Assembly: GCA_033977485.1 (NCBI GenBank)
Contig: CM066989.1
Coordinates: 97,979,887-98,043,886 of the forward strand
DNA: 64,000 bases
Source of the DNA: Hydrangea macrophylla
Lineage: Eukaryota > Streptophyta > Magnoliopsida > Cornales > Hydrangeaceae
Direction of reading: 5' to 3'
In this document: positions 48,343-60,144 of the stretch, one piece after another
How the letters are laid out: each line of letters begins with the position of its first letter
Position numbering within the stretch: position 1 is the first letter of the stretch
Made by a program: the position numbers and the translations under genes
The notes under the pieces: generated by a model
What the model saw: the letters and a program-made list of their open reading frames with translations, nothing else
Told to the model about the DNA's origin: nothing
The model's database searches: none

Positions 48343-50433
48343 TGTCACAGCTCGGTCCCACAATAGCGGAACCGGAGCCCGTGGCACGCCACCGAGGCTA
48401 AACCAATTCATTAACGTTCCCAAAAATTAGTTTGAAGAACACACGCAGCGGAATAAACAAGTCATTTTGAAAACTATTCGTCCAGTCGACTGATCCTCAG
48501 ACCCAGTCGACTGATCCTGGTCCAGCAGAAAGTTGGGTTTTAAAACACCATCCAGTCGACTGCTTTCTACACCCAGTCGACTGGGGCTTCGAAATTTTAG
48601 TCGACTGATACGGTCCGGTCGACCGAAGTCCAGCCTGAACAAAATATCTGAATTAAAAACATGATCCAGTCGACTGTGTCGAGGACCCAGTCGACTGATC
48701 CTCAAATAAAAGGTGCAGTGAGTTGCTGAAAACAGAGGCTCCAGTCGACTGTTTTCTCAACCAGTCGACTGATTTATGGCAGCTTCTCATTCTGCAGAGT
48801 TTTCTAAGTTTAAAAGCTTTTGAATTCGAACGGCGATCAAACACACACTTTCAAAAGTACTCCAAAAATAATCCTAACTGTATTAACATATTACCGAAGC
48901 ACAGTTACAACATGTTACTAACTATTACAACATTTTAGATTCATTCTAACATACCAAGTTAAACATAACTAAAAACCATAAAAATTCTTATTACAACATT
49001 CCTATCATCCCAAAACTACAAGATTAACGTTCAAGTTGCCTTCTAAAAGAACTCCCAACCCACGTGCTCACTTCTGCGATTCCTCGCCAGCATTTATACC
49101 TGCAATGGTTATTTGAATAACCACACATACTTCGATTTGTTTAAGCTAATGCTTAATGAATAAAACAACATATGCACATGAATGATAAACATGTCCGCAT
49201 TCACATCTCTACAATTCATACTAGTCGCTGGAGACTCACGTGCCCGTCCATACTCCCAATCCGCGACTCCTCGCCAATAAGTCCACGCGAAAGGGTAAGA
49301 CCCACGATTCTTCTCTTCAATCGTGCGACCTTAATGCCTATATCGGCTCCACAAAATGGCACGGTGACCACGTGCTCCTTCTGACCCAAATAAGCAACTT
49401 AACATGCTCAAATACATATCACCATGCTCGCGATAATCAAAACATTTCATCGTGCTATTGGGCCTACTTATCAATATAAATGCCCAATATGAACTACACA
49501 AGATATCTCTAAGTATTAATACATGCTATTCAAACATAACATGAATATATATCAAGAAACCATTCCAAAAACATAGTTGAATCACTCACCTCCGATTTAC
49601 GCGCTTAAAATATGATCCAAAGAAAACCCGTGCACAAAGAACGTGCAGAAGTCCGTCTAGTACAATTCCTATGAATCAAAATTCCATTTATCAACTTTTA
49701 TGAAAAATTCTAGAAAAAGACTTTTCGGAAAACTTGGCCAAACAAGTCCTAACATATATCAAAACGAAGCTCTTACCTCGAGGAGCTCGAATATGAAATC
49801 TAGGAGAAAATAGACTGACGGAAGGTCGTCGTTTGGCGTTGCAAAGCTCTAAACTCCTAAAATCTCCCTTGGCCTCCTTCTTGAACTTAGGTTAAGAGTT
49901 GTAGAAAAATCTAAAGTCATCTCTATCTATATATAGGCAAAACTCTCGGGAATTACGTTTACCTCCCCACGAGTTTCCAAAACTCCTAATTAGTCTCTGA
50001 AACTTTCTATACAGCTTATTCATATCTTTACGAGTGAAACTTCGAAATTATAAAAGTTTTCGACTAAGTTTCGTTTGGTCGCTAAAATGCGAATTTCTAT
50101 ATGACGTTTCCGAAGTTGCTAATTAGCCTACTAAATTAATAGCGTGTTCATTCGTTCTCACCAGGATACTAAATCTAACAACAGAAATATATTCTAAGCC
50201 AGAAAATAATACAGATATTGCAATACACAGGTAAACATTTATTTTCAGATAAACATTTAAAGTGTTCCACGGTAACCGTCTCATACTCGGAGAGACTTCA
50301 CAACAACAAATCCTCAATCACCACAGTTTCAGAGGGTTCTCTAATACAGACACCCAAATCAACTCGTGAGTCAAAACTCACCCAAACATGTGTCATAAGA
50401 CACGCCACATCACATTATCATACATGACAATGT
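48343..50433 (-). repeat. 5' LTR of the gypsy element (outer end missing)
   Basis: Aligns with 41398-43488 at a constant offset of 6945 with no gaps. After 50433 the match stops abruptly and T-rich unrelated sequence follows, so about 38 bp of the LTR start are lost. Contains the same five palindrome pairs at 48485-48770. Confidence 0.92.
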
Positions 50434-53425
50434 TACTATTTTTTTTTTTTTTTGGTTTTGGCTTCTTCCAATTTTTTCAACGGTTTTTACTATTCATTAC
50501 TATTCACTACTATTCATTACCATTCATATGAATATACTATGGTGTGGTTGCTACTTCTTTTCTTCCCTTTATTTCACTTCATTTTTACCTAAACATATAA
50601 AATATGTAAAAACAAATATTTACACGCATTTGAGTGACATCACTATTAAATTATATTAATTCAAATATGCATGTAAAACTAGGAATTTGGGGGATTAAAT
50701 GAGCACAATGTCTATTATATTGGCACATGAATGTGCAATATTCAGTGTTTGTCAGTCATATTAGTCAATCCCTTAAATGTAGGAAAGTACCCAACCACCC
50801 CAACCACTACCCTTACACCACCATACTTCCCTTACACAACCCCTTCCACACTCCACCTACATGCTTTCCTACCACCACCCATGCCTTCCTTACACCTCCA
50901 ACCACCTTCACCACCCCAACACTCCACCCCCTTACCTCCTTTAACCAGCTCCCTTACACAACATAGTGTTTGTATGTGAGGTGTGTGTGTGTGTATGTGT
51001 ACATGCATGTAGTGGGTAGTGCATGTGATGTGTTGCGTGTGAGTGGTGTGTTGTGTGTTGCGTGTATGTGTATGTGTGCAGTGTGTGTTGCGTGTGTATG
51101 TGTGATTGTGTGGCAGTGAGTGGTGTTGAGTGTTGTGTGTATATTATACATTATATATGTGTATATGAGATAATATATATATATATATATTATCTCATAT
51201 ACACATATATAATGTATAATATACACATGAGATAATATATATATATATATATATATATTATGAATCCACCACCCCCAACTCCTCTATAAATATACCCCAT
51301 TCCCCCTCTCTTATTCTTTAATACCTTAGAAAGAAACCAAGAGAAAAAGAAGAAGAATAGAGAGTGAGAGAGAGAAAGAAACTGTAAGAGAAGAGAAGGA
51401 AGCCCACCCCCAAGCCACATCGCGATCCCGAACCTACGGTGAGTTCCTAACTCACTTGGTATATTAGATAATGCCCGTATTATTTCTATTTATTGTCATT
51501 CTTGGAGAAAATTTGTGCTTAACATATGGTGACCCTAACCTGGGCCCGTATTATCACTATATTTTATTATCATTATCTTGTTATTATTGTCTGGTTGATA
51601 CCATGCTTACACTAGTTGTACCACGAACTTACTGTCCGTATTATGATGCCCATTATTAATATTATTATTATTGTTAGTATTAGTTACTATTATTATTATC
51701 TTAGTAGTTAACCGTTAAACATTGTGCTTTAACATGTGGTACCCCTAACTTAAATCTGTATCATGATCTCGGTATTATTATCATATTATTATTATATTTA
51801 TAACTATTTAGTCTTCCGATTAAACTCTTGTTTAGTATACTATACCAGATTAATATCCATGTTGTTATTCCGTGAATAATAATAATATTATTATTATTAG
51901 TATTATTATCTTTATTATTATTGTTATTATTATTATTATCATATAAACATCATGCTTTAATATTTTGTACCCCAAACATATTAATGTCCGTATTAATATT
52001 CTGTTAATAATGTTGTTATTATTAATATTATTATAATTATTATTATTATTCATTTATTCCATGTTTAACCTTATGTTAATATGTTGTTTTCTGAGCATAT
52101 TATTCCGTTATTATTATTATTATTTTGAATTATTATAATTATTAGTCTGGTTAACCCCATGCTTTAACATGTTGTACTATGAGCTTAGGGCGCGTACTAT
52201 ATTTCTACGATAATCAATGTTTAATTAACTTATACCAACTCACGTAGGAGTCAGTGTCACAACGTCAATTCGACGTGTATGTGTATAGAGTCGAACGGTC
52301 GCGGAGACCAAGTCCGTATGCATTTGTAAATAAGTGTAGTCGACCGCGGAGGTCCGAAAGTTGATATGTAGTGAGTCGGTATAGTCAAATGGAATAACAG
52401 GATCGCATGTCGGCAATGATTGCTACTATGGCCACAGAGAGGCAAACACGATAGCAAAGTAACCATATTGATATGAGAAAATTGAGAAATGAATAAACAC
52501 AGTTAGCTTGTAAGGCGAGATTACTACTACGGTCGCGACGACCAACGATAGTAAAGTAACAATTTCTCAAATCGGCGACGATATTCATAAGGCAAGGTCC
52601 CGGGGACCTAGAGTATTTGATTAGCTTATAAAGCGAGATTACTGTTGCGGCCACGGAGAAGGCAAACAACGATAGTAAAGTAACCATAGCTAGACCCACT
52701 GGGCGAGTCACTCTAAGCCAACGGCGTTACACTGGTAATGTAACAAAGTTAAGTGAGTCTGATGTTAAGTCGAGTAAAGTCGAATATATCGAAGATGCAT
52801 AGTTCACTAACGGTCTAATGATAATTCATTCAACCATCATAACTAGTTGATATGTACTTTCGGATACGTATTTTATATTAGGAGTGTTCGGTTAGGACGC
52901 TCACTTAGTTTTCATTAAAGCTAACGGCATACTACGCCCTGGACATCCCCATGTCCAGACTTTACAGGATATGACTACCCGGATAAGGACTATCAAGAAG
53001 AAGCCTTTGAAGAGGAAGCCATTGAAGGGGAAGCCTAAAATGACGAAGGCTACGACTGCGCCAGTTAGAGACACAGCTTCAAGAAAGAAGACTTAGTTAT
53101 TGTTTATAGATATTTGTCCATTCATACTAAGTTGTAAATTGGTGTCATACGCCTTACTTCAACGATCTTACACCTTCTTTTGTCCTTGCATATCAAGATG
53201 TAAACGGCGTCCAATGCCTTAATCTCTTTTGTTCTTTTATCTACAAACTCTGATGTAAGAGATAGTAACCTTTTGATGTATTTATTCAGTTTACATTTTC
53301 GCTTAAGTTATTCCTTTATCATCTAGTGTGTTGTGGACAATCAATTTATGTAACTAGTCATAGCTTACGAACCCAGAAAAGAAAATTTTATTTTCTCCTA
53401 ATTTCTGCTACTTCGGTGCGTGACA
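50431..53425 (+). mobile_element. Possible plus-strand solo LTR with TATA box
   Basis: The stretch begins TGTTACTATT and ends GCGTGACA, plausible LTR ends. A strong TATA box (CTCTATAAATATA near 51283) is followed by a leader with 'agagaagagaagg' and 'ggtgagttcc'. The final bases resemble the inner end of the gypsy LTRs (minus-strand 'ctgtgaca'). There is no coding frame; the middle is TG/TA microsatellite (50970-51260) and ATT-rich (51655-52140). No 5-bp target duplication was found (GACAA against ACCCC), so this is tentative. Confidence 0.35.
52405..52690 (+). repeat. Three diverged copies of a 'GCGAGATTACT...AGTAAAGTAAC' motif
   Basis: Similar blocks ('gattgctactatggccac...gatagcaaagtaacc', 'gcgagattactactacggtc...gatagtaaagtaac', 'gcgagattactgttgcggcc...gatagtaaagtaacc') end at about 52464, 52561 and 52686. 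Spacing is roughly 100-125 bp. Function unknown. Confidence 0.65.
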
Positions 53426-53748
53426 ACCCCTAATTCCAAATTATGAATTCTCTAAATGCCGGGTACAAATCCTATCACAAAATTATAGATTATAAGCCAA
53501 ACCCTCGAAAATGGATCGTAGAAAAACTATCACAGAACTTAACCAAATTGGTATCTACGCTTTAGACTCACCTCAAGGAGTCCAAATATGTAGTCAGAAT
53601 TAAAATTAAACGTCAAATAGTGTGGCAATTGACGTCGAACAGTCAGTCAAATTTTCCGTCGAAACTCTCGTAATCTTTCTGTGTCTAATCGACTTAAGGA
53701 AAAGAAGAAAGGGATTATTAAAAATCAGTCACTTTTATTTAAAAAAAT
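53426..53748 (-). mobile_element. Fragment resembling a gypsy LTR interior
   Basis: The order of words ('gtacaaatcctatcacaaaatt', 'ggtatctacgctttagactc', 'acctcaaggagtccaaatatg', 'gaaactctcgtaatc') parallels the middle of the 2153-4214 and 41398-43526 LTRs. It ends at the foldback element. The segment 55990-56536 may be its continuation. Confidence 0.4.
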
Positions 53749-55092
53749 TAAAAGACAGTCACCTACTCTTTTAAAATGAAAAAGAAATCAAGTTAAAACT
53801 AAAAATTAAAAACACATCAACTTTTTAATTTTTTTAAATAAATAAATAAATAGATTACACTTACACCCCCCCCCCCCCCCCCCCCCCCCATCTTCTTCCT
53901 CACCACCAGCTCCACCACCATGGCTGGCCACCACCACCACACCACGATCACCACCACCACCAGTCACCCCCACCACCAACCACCCCTACCACAACCTCTC
54001 TCTCTCTCTATATATATATATACACACATGAGCATATATAGTGTATATCTTATATATGGCCACCACCACCCCCAACCTCTCTCTATCTCTTCTCTCTTCT
54101 CACCATCACCACCATGGCCCTCCTCCCTCATCCACCCCTGTTACTGCAGCACAAAAAAAATAAAATAAAAATAAAATTACAGGTTGGAGCAACTGTCCAA
54201 ACGGCAGGAGCAACTCACCAAACTTATTAGGAGCAACTCACCAAAGGTAAGAAGCAACTCACCAAACGGAAAGAGTAAAGTTGCTCCATACGTTTGCTGA
54301 GTTGGTCCCGATACGTTTATTGAGTTGCTCCTTCTGTTTGGACAATTGCTCCAAAAATCTACACCTTGCTCCACCCCCATCCCCAACCCAACCTCTCTAT
54401 CTCTTCTCTCACTCTTCTCATTGCTACCACTACCACGGGCCACCTTGCTCATCCACCATCGCCACTATACAAAAAAAAAAAAAAAAAAAAAAAAAGGTAT
54501 AGGTTTTTGGAGCAATTATCCAAACAGAATGAGCAACTCACCAAACGTATTGGGAGCAACTCACCAAATGCATCGGGAGCAACTCACCAAACGTAAGGAG
54601 CAACATTATTCTTTCCGTTTGGTGAGTTGCTCCTACCGTTTGGTGAGTTGCTCCCAATAAGTTTGGTGAGTTGCTCCTGCCCGTTTGGATGGTTGCTCCA
54701 ATCTGCAACTCTATTTTTTTTTTCTGCAGTGGCAGAGGTGGATGAAGGAGGAAGGTCGCGGTGGTGATGGTGAAAAGAGAGAAGAGATAGAGAGAGGTTG
54801 GGGGGGGGGGTGGCCATATATAAGATATAAAAACTCATGTGTGTGTATATATATATATATATATAGAGAAAGAGAGGCTGGTGGTCGTAGTGGTCGTGGT
54901 GTGGTGGTGGCCAGTGGCCGACCATGGTGGTGGCAGCTGGTGGAGGTGGAGGTGAGGAAGAAGATAGGGGGGTAAATGTAATTTTTTTATTTCTTTATTT
55001 TAACAAAATCAAAAAGTTGATGTGTTTTTAAATTTTTAGTTTTAACTTGATTTCCTTTTCATTTTGAAAAAGTAGGTGACTGTCCTTTAATA
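53749..55092. mobile_element. Foldback element, about 1.34 kb, with arms of about 600 bp
   Basis: The left arm (53749 to about 54360) is repeated as its complement from about 54500 to 55092. Matching landmarks are 'gacagtcacctac' / 'gtaggtgactgtc', 'aacacatcaactttttaatt' / 'aaaaagttgatgtgttt', the CCACCACC / GGTGGTGG blocks, TA runs and CT/GA runs. The inner 170 bp of each arm contains GAGCAACTCACCAAAC in both orientations, so each arm can itself fold. No coding capacity or clear target duplication. Frames rich in His, Pro or Ser here are artefacts. Confidence 0.85.
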
Positions 55093-55222
55093 TCTATTCT
55101 AATACCTAAAAGCGGAGGACTCCAGCAAAAGTCGACGTTGGAATGACACGTGTATCTATCTATTCTAATACCTAAAAGCGGAGGACTCCAGCAAAAGTCG
55201 ACGTTGGAATGACACGTGTATG
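55093..55222. repeat. 66-bp perfect tandem duplication
   Basis: The unit starting 'tctattctaatacctaaaag' at 55093 recurs at 55159 and includes 'aagtcgacgttggaatgaca'. The two copies look identical over the whole unit. It abuts the right end of the foldback element. Confidence 0.92.
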
Positions 55223-55294
55223 GCGTCTTAATTGCTCCAAGGTCATACGTTTCTCTCCCGGTCAGCGAATCGTTTCTCTGTCTCAACTATTGAT

Positions 55295-55339
<45 letters not shown>

Positions 55340-55989
55340 GAAACCTTGAAACCAACGGAAAGTCGGAAATTTTGAATGAAAACTTGGCTTTCTTGAGGCA
55401 GCGGATAGGGCTAGAAATGGGCATGAGATTTCATTTGATTAAAGTTTGGACACGAATTTTGGGGTTTTAGAGCGGAGGCGAAGGTGGGGGCAGCGCTGAA
55501 TGTGGTGGACTAACGATGAATTTTTCAGACTATGTTTGTTTTTTGCAATTGTGAAGTATATGATTTTTTTTTCCCCTTTCCCCTTTGTTTTTGATTCTTG
55601 ATTCTGTTCTTTTCAGTGTAATCAGGCAATTGGACTATTGGGGGGGGGGGGGGGGGTGCTTCAGGGATTTTAGAAAGGCTTCCAGCTTGCAGTAATGAAG
55701 TACGTAATTCTTGCTAATGAACCTTCAAGTCTTCAATAAACAGCTTTATCCAATTGTTAAATTTAGTGTGTTTCGATTATTACCACATTTCATACCACCT
55801 GCTGTGTTTTGATCACATCAGTTTAGCAGCACCATTTCTTTGACATATGAATATGGTGGTCGTTAGCAGGAATCTGGTGTAGGTGTGAAGATTCATGTTC
55901 AGTTGCTTTCGGTGCATTGATCTAATTTGTTAGATCTTCAATCACTAGTTTCTAATAAAAGTAGACTGATTTTTAATAATCCCAAGAAG
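55223..55989. other. Spacer with CT tract and G-run
   Basis: A CT microsatellite occupies 55293-55337 and a run of about 17 G lies at 55640-55656. No gene could be supported, though the composition is less AT-rich than the surroundings. Confidence 0.45.
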
Positions 55990-56536
55990 AAATGGCTGAA
56001 GACATGTGTCTCTCAAGACACATGTCGCCTAATATGTTAACTCAACTTTCCATTATTTGCATTTACCTCTCTCAATTTCTAATGTGTTGCAATTACACCC
56101 CTATAAGTTATGGAACTATATTAAAACTATCCCAAACCCAAATGGGTATTTGTCTGTGTCTTGCATGGGTCCCATAAGTGGTCCCATATAATATTATGAA
56201 GTTGCTAATTGGCCTACTAATTATGTAGCATATTCGATTCGTACTCACAAGGTACCCCAAACTAACTAACATGAAATAAAACAATATAAGAGAATATTTC
56301 ACATAAGCCTTAATAAACACATAAGCATATAAAGTTATTCCTCATCACCGTCCCATCACACAGAGACTTCACAGCCCATGTTTCAATCGGGAACTGCCAC
56401 ATCTGGGTTCCCAAACGGATACCCATAATCAACTTGGTGGGTCAAAACTCACATCACATATTTATTTCCAACATTATTATATAATTAATAATGCATGCTA
56501 ATATAATAATAATTAACTGCGGGAGCGGGTGTCACA
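55990..56536 (-). mobile_element. LTR fragment inserted in copia element 2
   Basis: 'Gaagttgctaattggcctac' at 56200 matches 'gaagttgctaattagcctac' in the gypsy LTR (43167-43186), and downstream 'acagagacttcaca' and 'gtgggtcaaaactcac' keep the same order. The minus strand begins TGTGACACCCGC at 56536, an LTR outer end, and directly abuts copia integrase sequence. Confidence 0.6.
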
Positions 56537-57802
56537 AAAATCCAATTTCTTTTCTTGTGGATGATAAACCTTAACTTCTGCCGAACACCCCCAAACATGC
56601 AGGTGTCTCAAACTTGGTTTTCTTCCAGTCCATAGTTCAAAAGGAGTCTTTGGAACTGCCTTACTTGGAATCCAATTCAATAAATAGACAGCAGTCTTAA
56701 GGGCATGCATCCACAACGCCATGGGAAGTGTGGAATTACTTAGCATACTCCTAACCATATCAATTAGAGTAAGATTACGCCTCTCAGCAACACCGTTCTG
56801 CTGAAGCGTCCTTGGCATAGTGTATTGTGCACAAATGCCATGCATGTTCAAGGAGTTTAGCAAACGGGCCAGGACATTGACCTAATTCATTGTACTTGCC
56901 ATAATATTTACCACCTCTATAAGATCTGATGATTTTTACTTTTCTATCTAACTGTCTTTCAACCTCATGAATGAACACTTCAAAAGCATTCACTACATGA
57001 GATTTACTATGTAATAAGTAGATATAACCATAACATGAAAAATCATCTATGAAGGTGATAAAATATTTTTCTCCACTAATAGATGGCGTGTCAAATGGTC
57101 CAGAAATATCAGCATGGATAATTTCAAGGAGACTTGAACTTCTTATGTCACCTTTCTTGGTGTTTTTGGTTGTTTTCTCTTTATATAATCCATACACACA
57201 TCGAGATCAGTAAAATCTAGGTTCAAGAGAACTCCATCTTTACTAATCTCTCCAATCTTTCTCTAGATATGTGACCCAGCCTTTTATGCCACAAGTTAGA
57301 GGACTTTTCATTGACCAAACTACGCTTAGTTCCAACATTATGATGCAAGGAAATAAGAGATTTAGCAAAAAGATTATCAACTTTAGTCTATACAACCCAT
57401 CACAAAAAATACCAGAACCAACAAAAGAGATATCCTTAAATAAACTAAAACTTTTATTCTCAAATGTAAAAGAGTAGCCATTGAGATCAAGTCTAGACAA
57501 AGAAACTAAATTTCTAGAAACTGAAGGAACATAAAGTGCCTAAAACAAATTCAAATGATGACCGGTATCTAAGAATAAACGAAAGGTCCCAATGGCTTCA
57601 ATTAGAGCTTTAACTTGATTCCCCGTGAACAAGAAATTTTCATTTGAATTTGTGATTTGAGTCGTAAGGAATCCCTGCATCGAATTTGAAACATGTGCAG
57701 TAGCTCCAGAGTCAATCCACCAAGTCTTAGAAGGAACTTCAGTTAGGTTTGAATCAACACATACATAAGCTAAATGCTTACCTTTCTTTCGAACTATGCC
57801 CT
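56537..57802 (-). pseudogene. Ty1/copia protease and integrase remnant (element 2)
   Basis: Minus-strand frames give the copia protease ('WWIDSGATAHVSNS' near 57700), the pre-integrase region and the integrase core ('HADISGPF', 'YFITFIDDFSCYGYIYLL', '[10 protein letters not shown]', '[20 protein letters not shown]'). Frames at 57806, 57500, 57197 and 56863 are separated by stops and shifts. It is cut at 56536 by an LTR fragment, so reverse transcriptase and RNase H are absent. Confidence 0.88.
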
Positions 57803-58549
57803 TCATTTAGGGCAATCTTTCTGGAAGTGCCCTGGCTTTCTAAAGAATTTGCAGCACATGTCATTTGGTTCTTTCTTATGAGCCTGAGTAACCTGCGCAG
57901 GCCCATGAACCTTGGGGGTTCCTCGCTTTATGCATTTTCCAGGCTTCTTACATTCTCTTTCAGCTCCTTGACTTAAGAGATTAAGTGAATGATGTCCTTG
58001 TTGCTTAAGTCTTGCCTCTTCTTGAACAAGCATACTACCCAATTCATTTACATTCCACTTATCCTTAATAGTGTTGAAATGAATTTGAAAGGGCCCATAC
58101 TGAGGAGGTAAGGAGTTCAAAATAAATTGCACTAGAAAGAACTCATCCACATTCATCCCTAAAGCCTTCAATTTAGTAGCTATATTTGTCATTTCAAGGA
58201 CATGCTCATGCATCACACATGTTCCATCCAATTGTTTGGTGATAAGGTCAGCCATTAGTGTCCCAGCAAGGGACTTGTCAACAGTTCGAAAACGTTCTTC
58301 CACATTTTTCAGGTATTCCTTAGCACTTTCAATTTGAGGAAGTGTTGACTTTATGTTATTCACTATCATCATTCGTATAAACATAATGCTTAGTCTGTTC
58401 GATTCGCCCCGTGCTTTGTGTAAAGGCTTTTTTTCCGCATTACTTGAAGCGGTAAGAGCAGCCGGTTTCTCAGTTAGGGGCACTAAATCCAGGTCCAGAA
58501 CACCTAAGTGGAACTGGCCTCGCTTTATGAGTGAAATGTAACTATTCAT
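57803..58549 (-). pseudogene. Ty1/copia Gag (element 2)
   Basis: An intact frame of about 248 residues from ATG 58549. It has the copia gag core ('SAKEYLKNVEERFRTVDKSL', 'LITKQLDGTC', 'HVLEMTNIATKLKALGM', 'FILNSLPPQYGPF') and a C-terminal zinc-knuckle-like 'CCKFFRKPGHFQKDC'. The second knuckle cysteine position reads F, so C-x2-C is damaged. The N-terminus looks rearranged relative to usual gag starts. It stops immediately before protease, whose frame is separate. Confidence 0.82.
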
Positions 58550-58679
58550 ATGAAATGGTACCGAAGACCAAATAGACGAAATGTAGCAGTTTGATTTTGG
58601 AATTGTTGTACCAAAAACTGAAAATGACTGAATTGATAAAGAAGTTAGACTTAATTGTAAAATATGTGCAATGAAGTTG

Positions 58680-59455
58680 ACTGAAATATATATTAGAGAC
58701 CAATAAGTAATTAGCTATCATTGTTATAAAAAGAGTTTACCAAAATGTAAATATTAGAGACCAATACGTAATTAGCCATTATTGTTGACTTTAATTTTTA
58801 AGCGAATGATAAGTATGCAAAAACTTGTTCAGGTAATGCAAAAACCTGTTGACCTAAATGTAATTATTAGACACCAATACGTAATTAGCCATTATTGTTG
58901 ATATTTTTTAAGTAAATGATAAATATGCAAAAACTTGTTCAGCTAATGCAAAAATTTGTTGACCTAAATGTAGTTAGACATAATATTGTTGATTGAATCC
59001 TTATTATTATATTAAATAAAATTTCAAAAGCTGACCTCAATGTAATATTTCAGATATAATTATAGCACTACTCTCACACAAACCAAAATACCTTTTTGAT
59101 GAATATAGAGTTGTACGAGTGCTTATGAGAATTGAGAAGGGCAAATGTTATTTCAACGGGGAAAAGTGTGAAAAGTGTTTCAAAAGCTACAAGGCTCTTA
59201 TATGTTGGTTTTGATTGAATCCTCATTATCATATTAAATAAAATTTCAAAAGTTGACCTTAATATAATATTTCAGATAAAATGATAATACTACCCTCACA
59301 CAAACCAAATATATTCTTTTAATGAATATAGAATTGTATGAGTGCTTATAAGAATTGAGAAGTGCAAAATGACATTTCAATTGGGAAAAGTGTGAATGTA
59401 CGCGTGTTTCAAAAGTAACAAGGCTCTTATATGTAGATTTTGATATATATATATA
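58680..59455. repeat. Two tandem duplications (113-bp and 222-bp units)
   Basis: 'Accaatacgtaattagccat' recurs at about 58760 and 58873 with a weaker copy at 58699. Next to it 'gattgaatcc' starts 222-bp units at 58991 and 59213 that share 'ttaaataaaatttcaaaag' and 'gagtgcttatgagaattgag'. Upstream of copia gag, possibly its leader or LTR side. Confidence 0.75.
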
Positions 59456-59770
59456 CACGGTGAAGACCCAAACGAATGGTTTGGATTACACTTAAGATCC
59501 GAACTATATATATATATATATATATTATTATAAAGGGAGAGGAGGGGTACCAATTACATTTTTTCTATAGCCTATATTTACAATTAAGTCAAATAAATTT
59601 TATTAAAAATATATAAATAAAAGGACACTAATTTGTTATAAAAATTATAAAAACAAAATAAATTAAAAAAAAAAAAAAACATTCTTCCAAATTTGTTTCT
59701 TCTTCCAAATTTTTTCTTCCACTGCTATATATATGTTGTGTTATTTTTTTAACGCTCTTATATGTGTTTA
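59456..59770. other. AT-rich spacer
   Basis: TA microsatellite at 59506-59525 and an A-run at 59662-59678; no gene or element ends recognised. Confidence 0.45.
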
Positions 59771-59771
59771 G

Positions 59772-59957
59772 ACAAAACACTTCTAGTAAGGATGTCCTTA
59801 CTTTATTAAGTTAAAGACTTTCTATTTTCAGCCGTTAGATCATCACTTTAAAAAATGAAACGACAAAAGTACCCTTCATGAAAACTCGATCTTAACGGCA
59901 AGGACAAAAGTCCTTTAACTTAAAAAAGTTAAGGCGTCCTTACTAAAAAGTGTTTTG
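59772..59957. mobile_element. Inverted-repeat MITE
   Basis: Left arm 'acaaaacacttctagtaagg' and right arm 'cttactaaaaagtgttttgt' are complementary with small gaps; both continue inward with 'ttaagttaaagact' matches. The core resembles the 5956 MITE in containing 'gccgttagat...aaatgaaacgacaaaagtac'. Confidence 0.75.
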
Positions 59958-59978
59958 TGTATTGAGATATTCTGAAAA

Positions 59979-60144
59979 AAGGGTAATGCTATTGTAAGAA
60001 GGTTTTCATATGAGAAGGCAAGTTTTAACCGTTGGATAAGCATGTAACCTTAAATTCTCTCCAGATTCCTGAAAATCTAAAGGCTAAATGCCCATTAAAA
60101 CTCGCTTTCTCGTGTGAGAATTTTCTCCCAATAGCATATTGCCG
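59979..60144. mobile_element. MITE just upstream of the 60223 exon
   Basis: Arms starting 'gggtaatgctatt' and ending 'aatagcatattgcc' are inverted, with a further 'tatgagaaggcaagttttaa' / 'ttaaaactcgctttctcgtg' match. TTCTGAAAA flanks both sides (59970-59978 and 60145-60153), a 9-bp direct repeat. Confidence 0.75.

Larger units (their letters stand above)
41398..50433 (-). mobile_element. Near-complete Ty3/gypsy chromovirus retrotransposon
   Basis: Order on the minus strand: 5' LTR (50433-48343), primer site, gag, protease, reverse transcriptase/RNase H, integrase, chromodomain-like tail, purine tract, 3' LTR (43526-41398). Domain order (integrase last, chromodomain tail) places it in the plant chromoviruses, probably Tekay/Del-like. 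The LTRs align without gaps over 2091 bp and differ at about 24 sites by hand count, so the insertion is young. Gag-pol is nevertheless broken by three stops and two frameshifts. The outer 38 bp of the 5' LTR are missing and no target duplication could be identified. Confidence 0.93.

Noticed and set aside
50954..51260. Frames across the TG/TA-rich stretch
   Set aside because: Low-complexity microsatellite translation in both strands.
50426..53430. Clean solo-LTR insertion into the gypsy 5' LTR
   Set aside because: The flanking bases do not form a target duplication and the missing 38 bp of the gypsy LTR are not found on the far side, so only a tentative LTR call is kept.
53920..54975. His/Thr/Pro-rich and Arg/Glu-rich frames as genes
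   Set aside because: They are translations of the inverted CCACCACC, CT and A-run tracts of the foldback arms.
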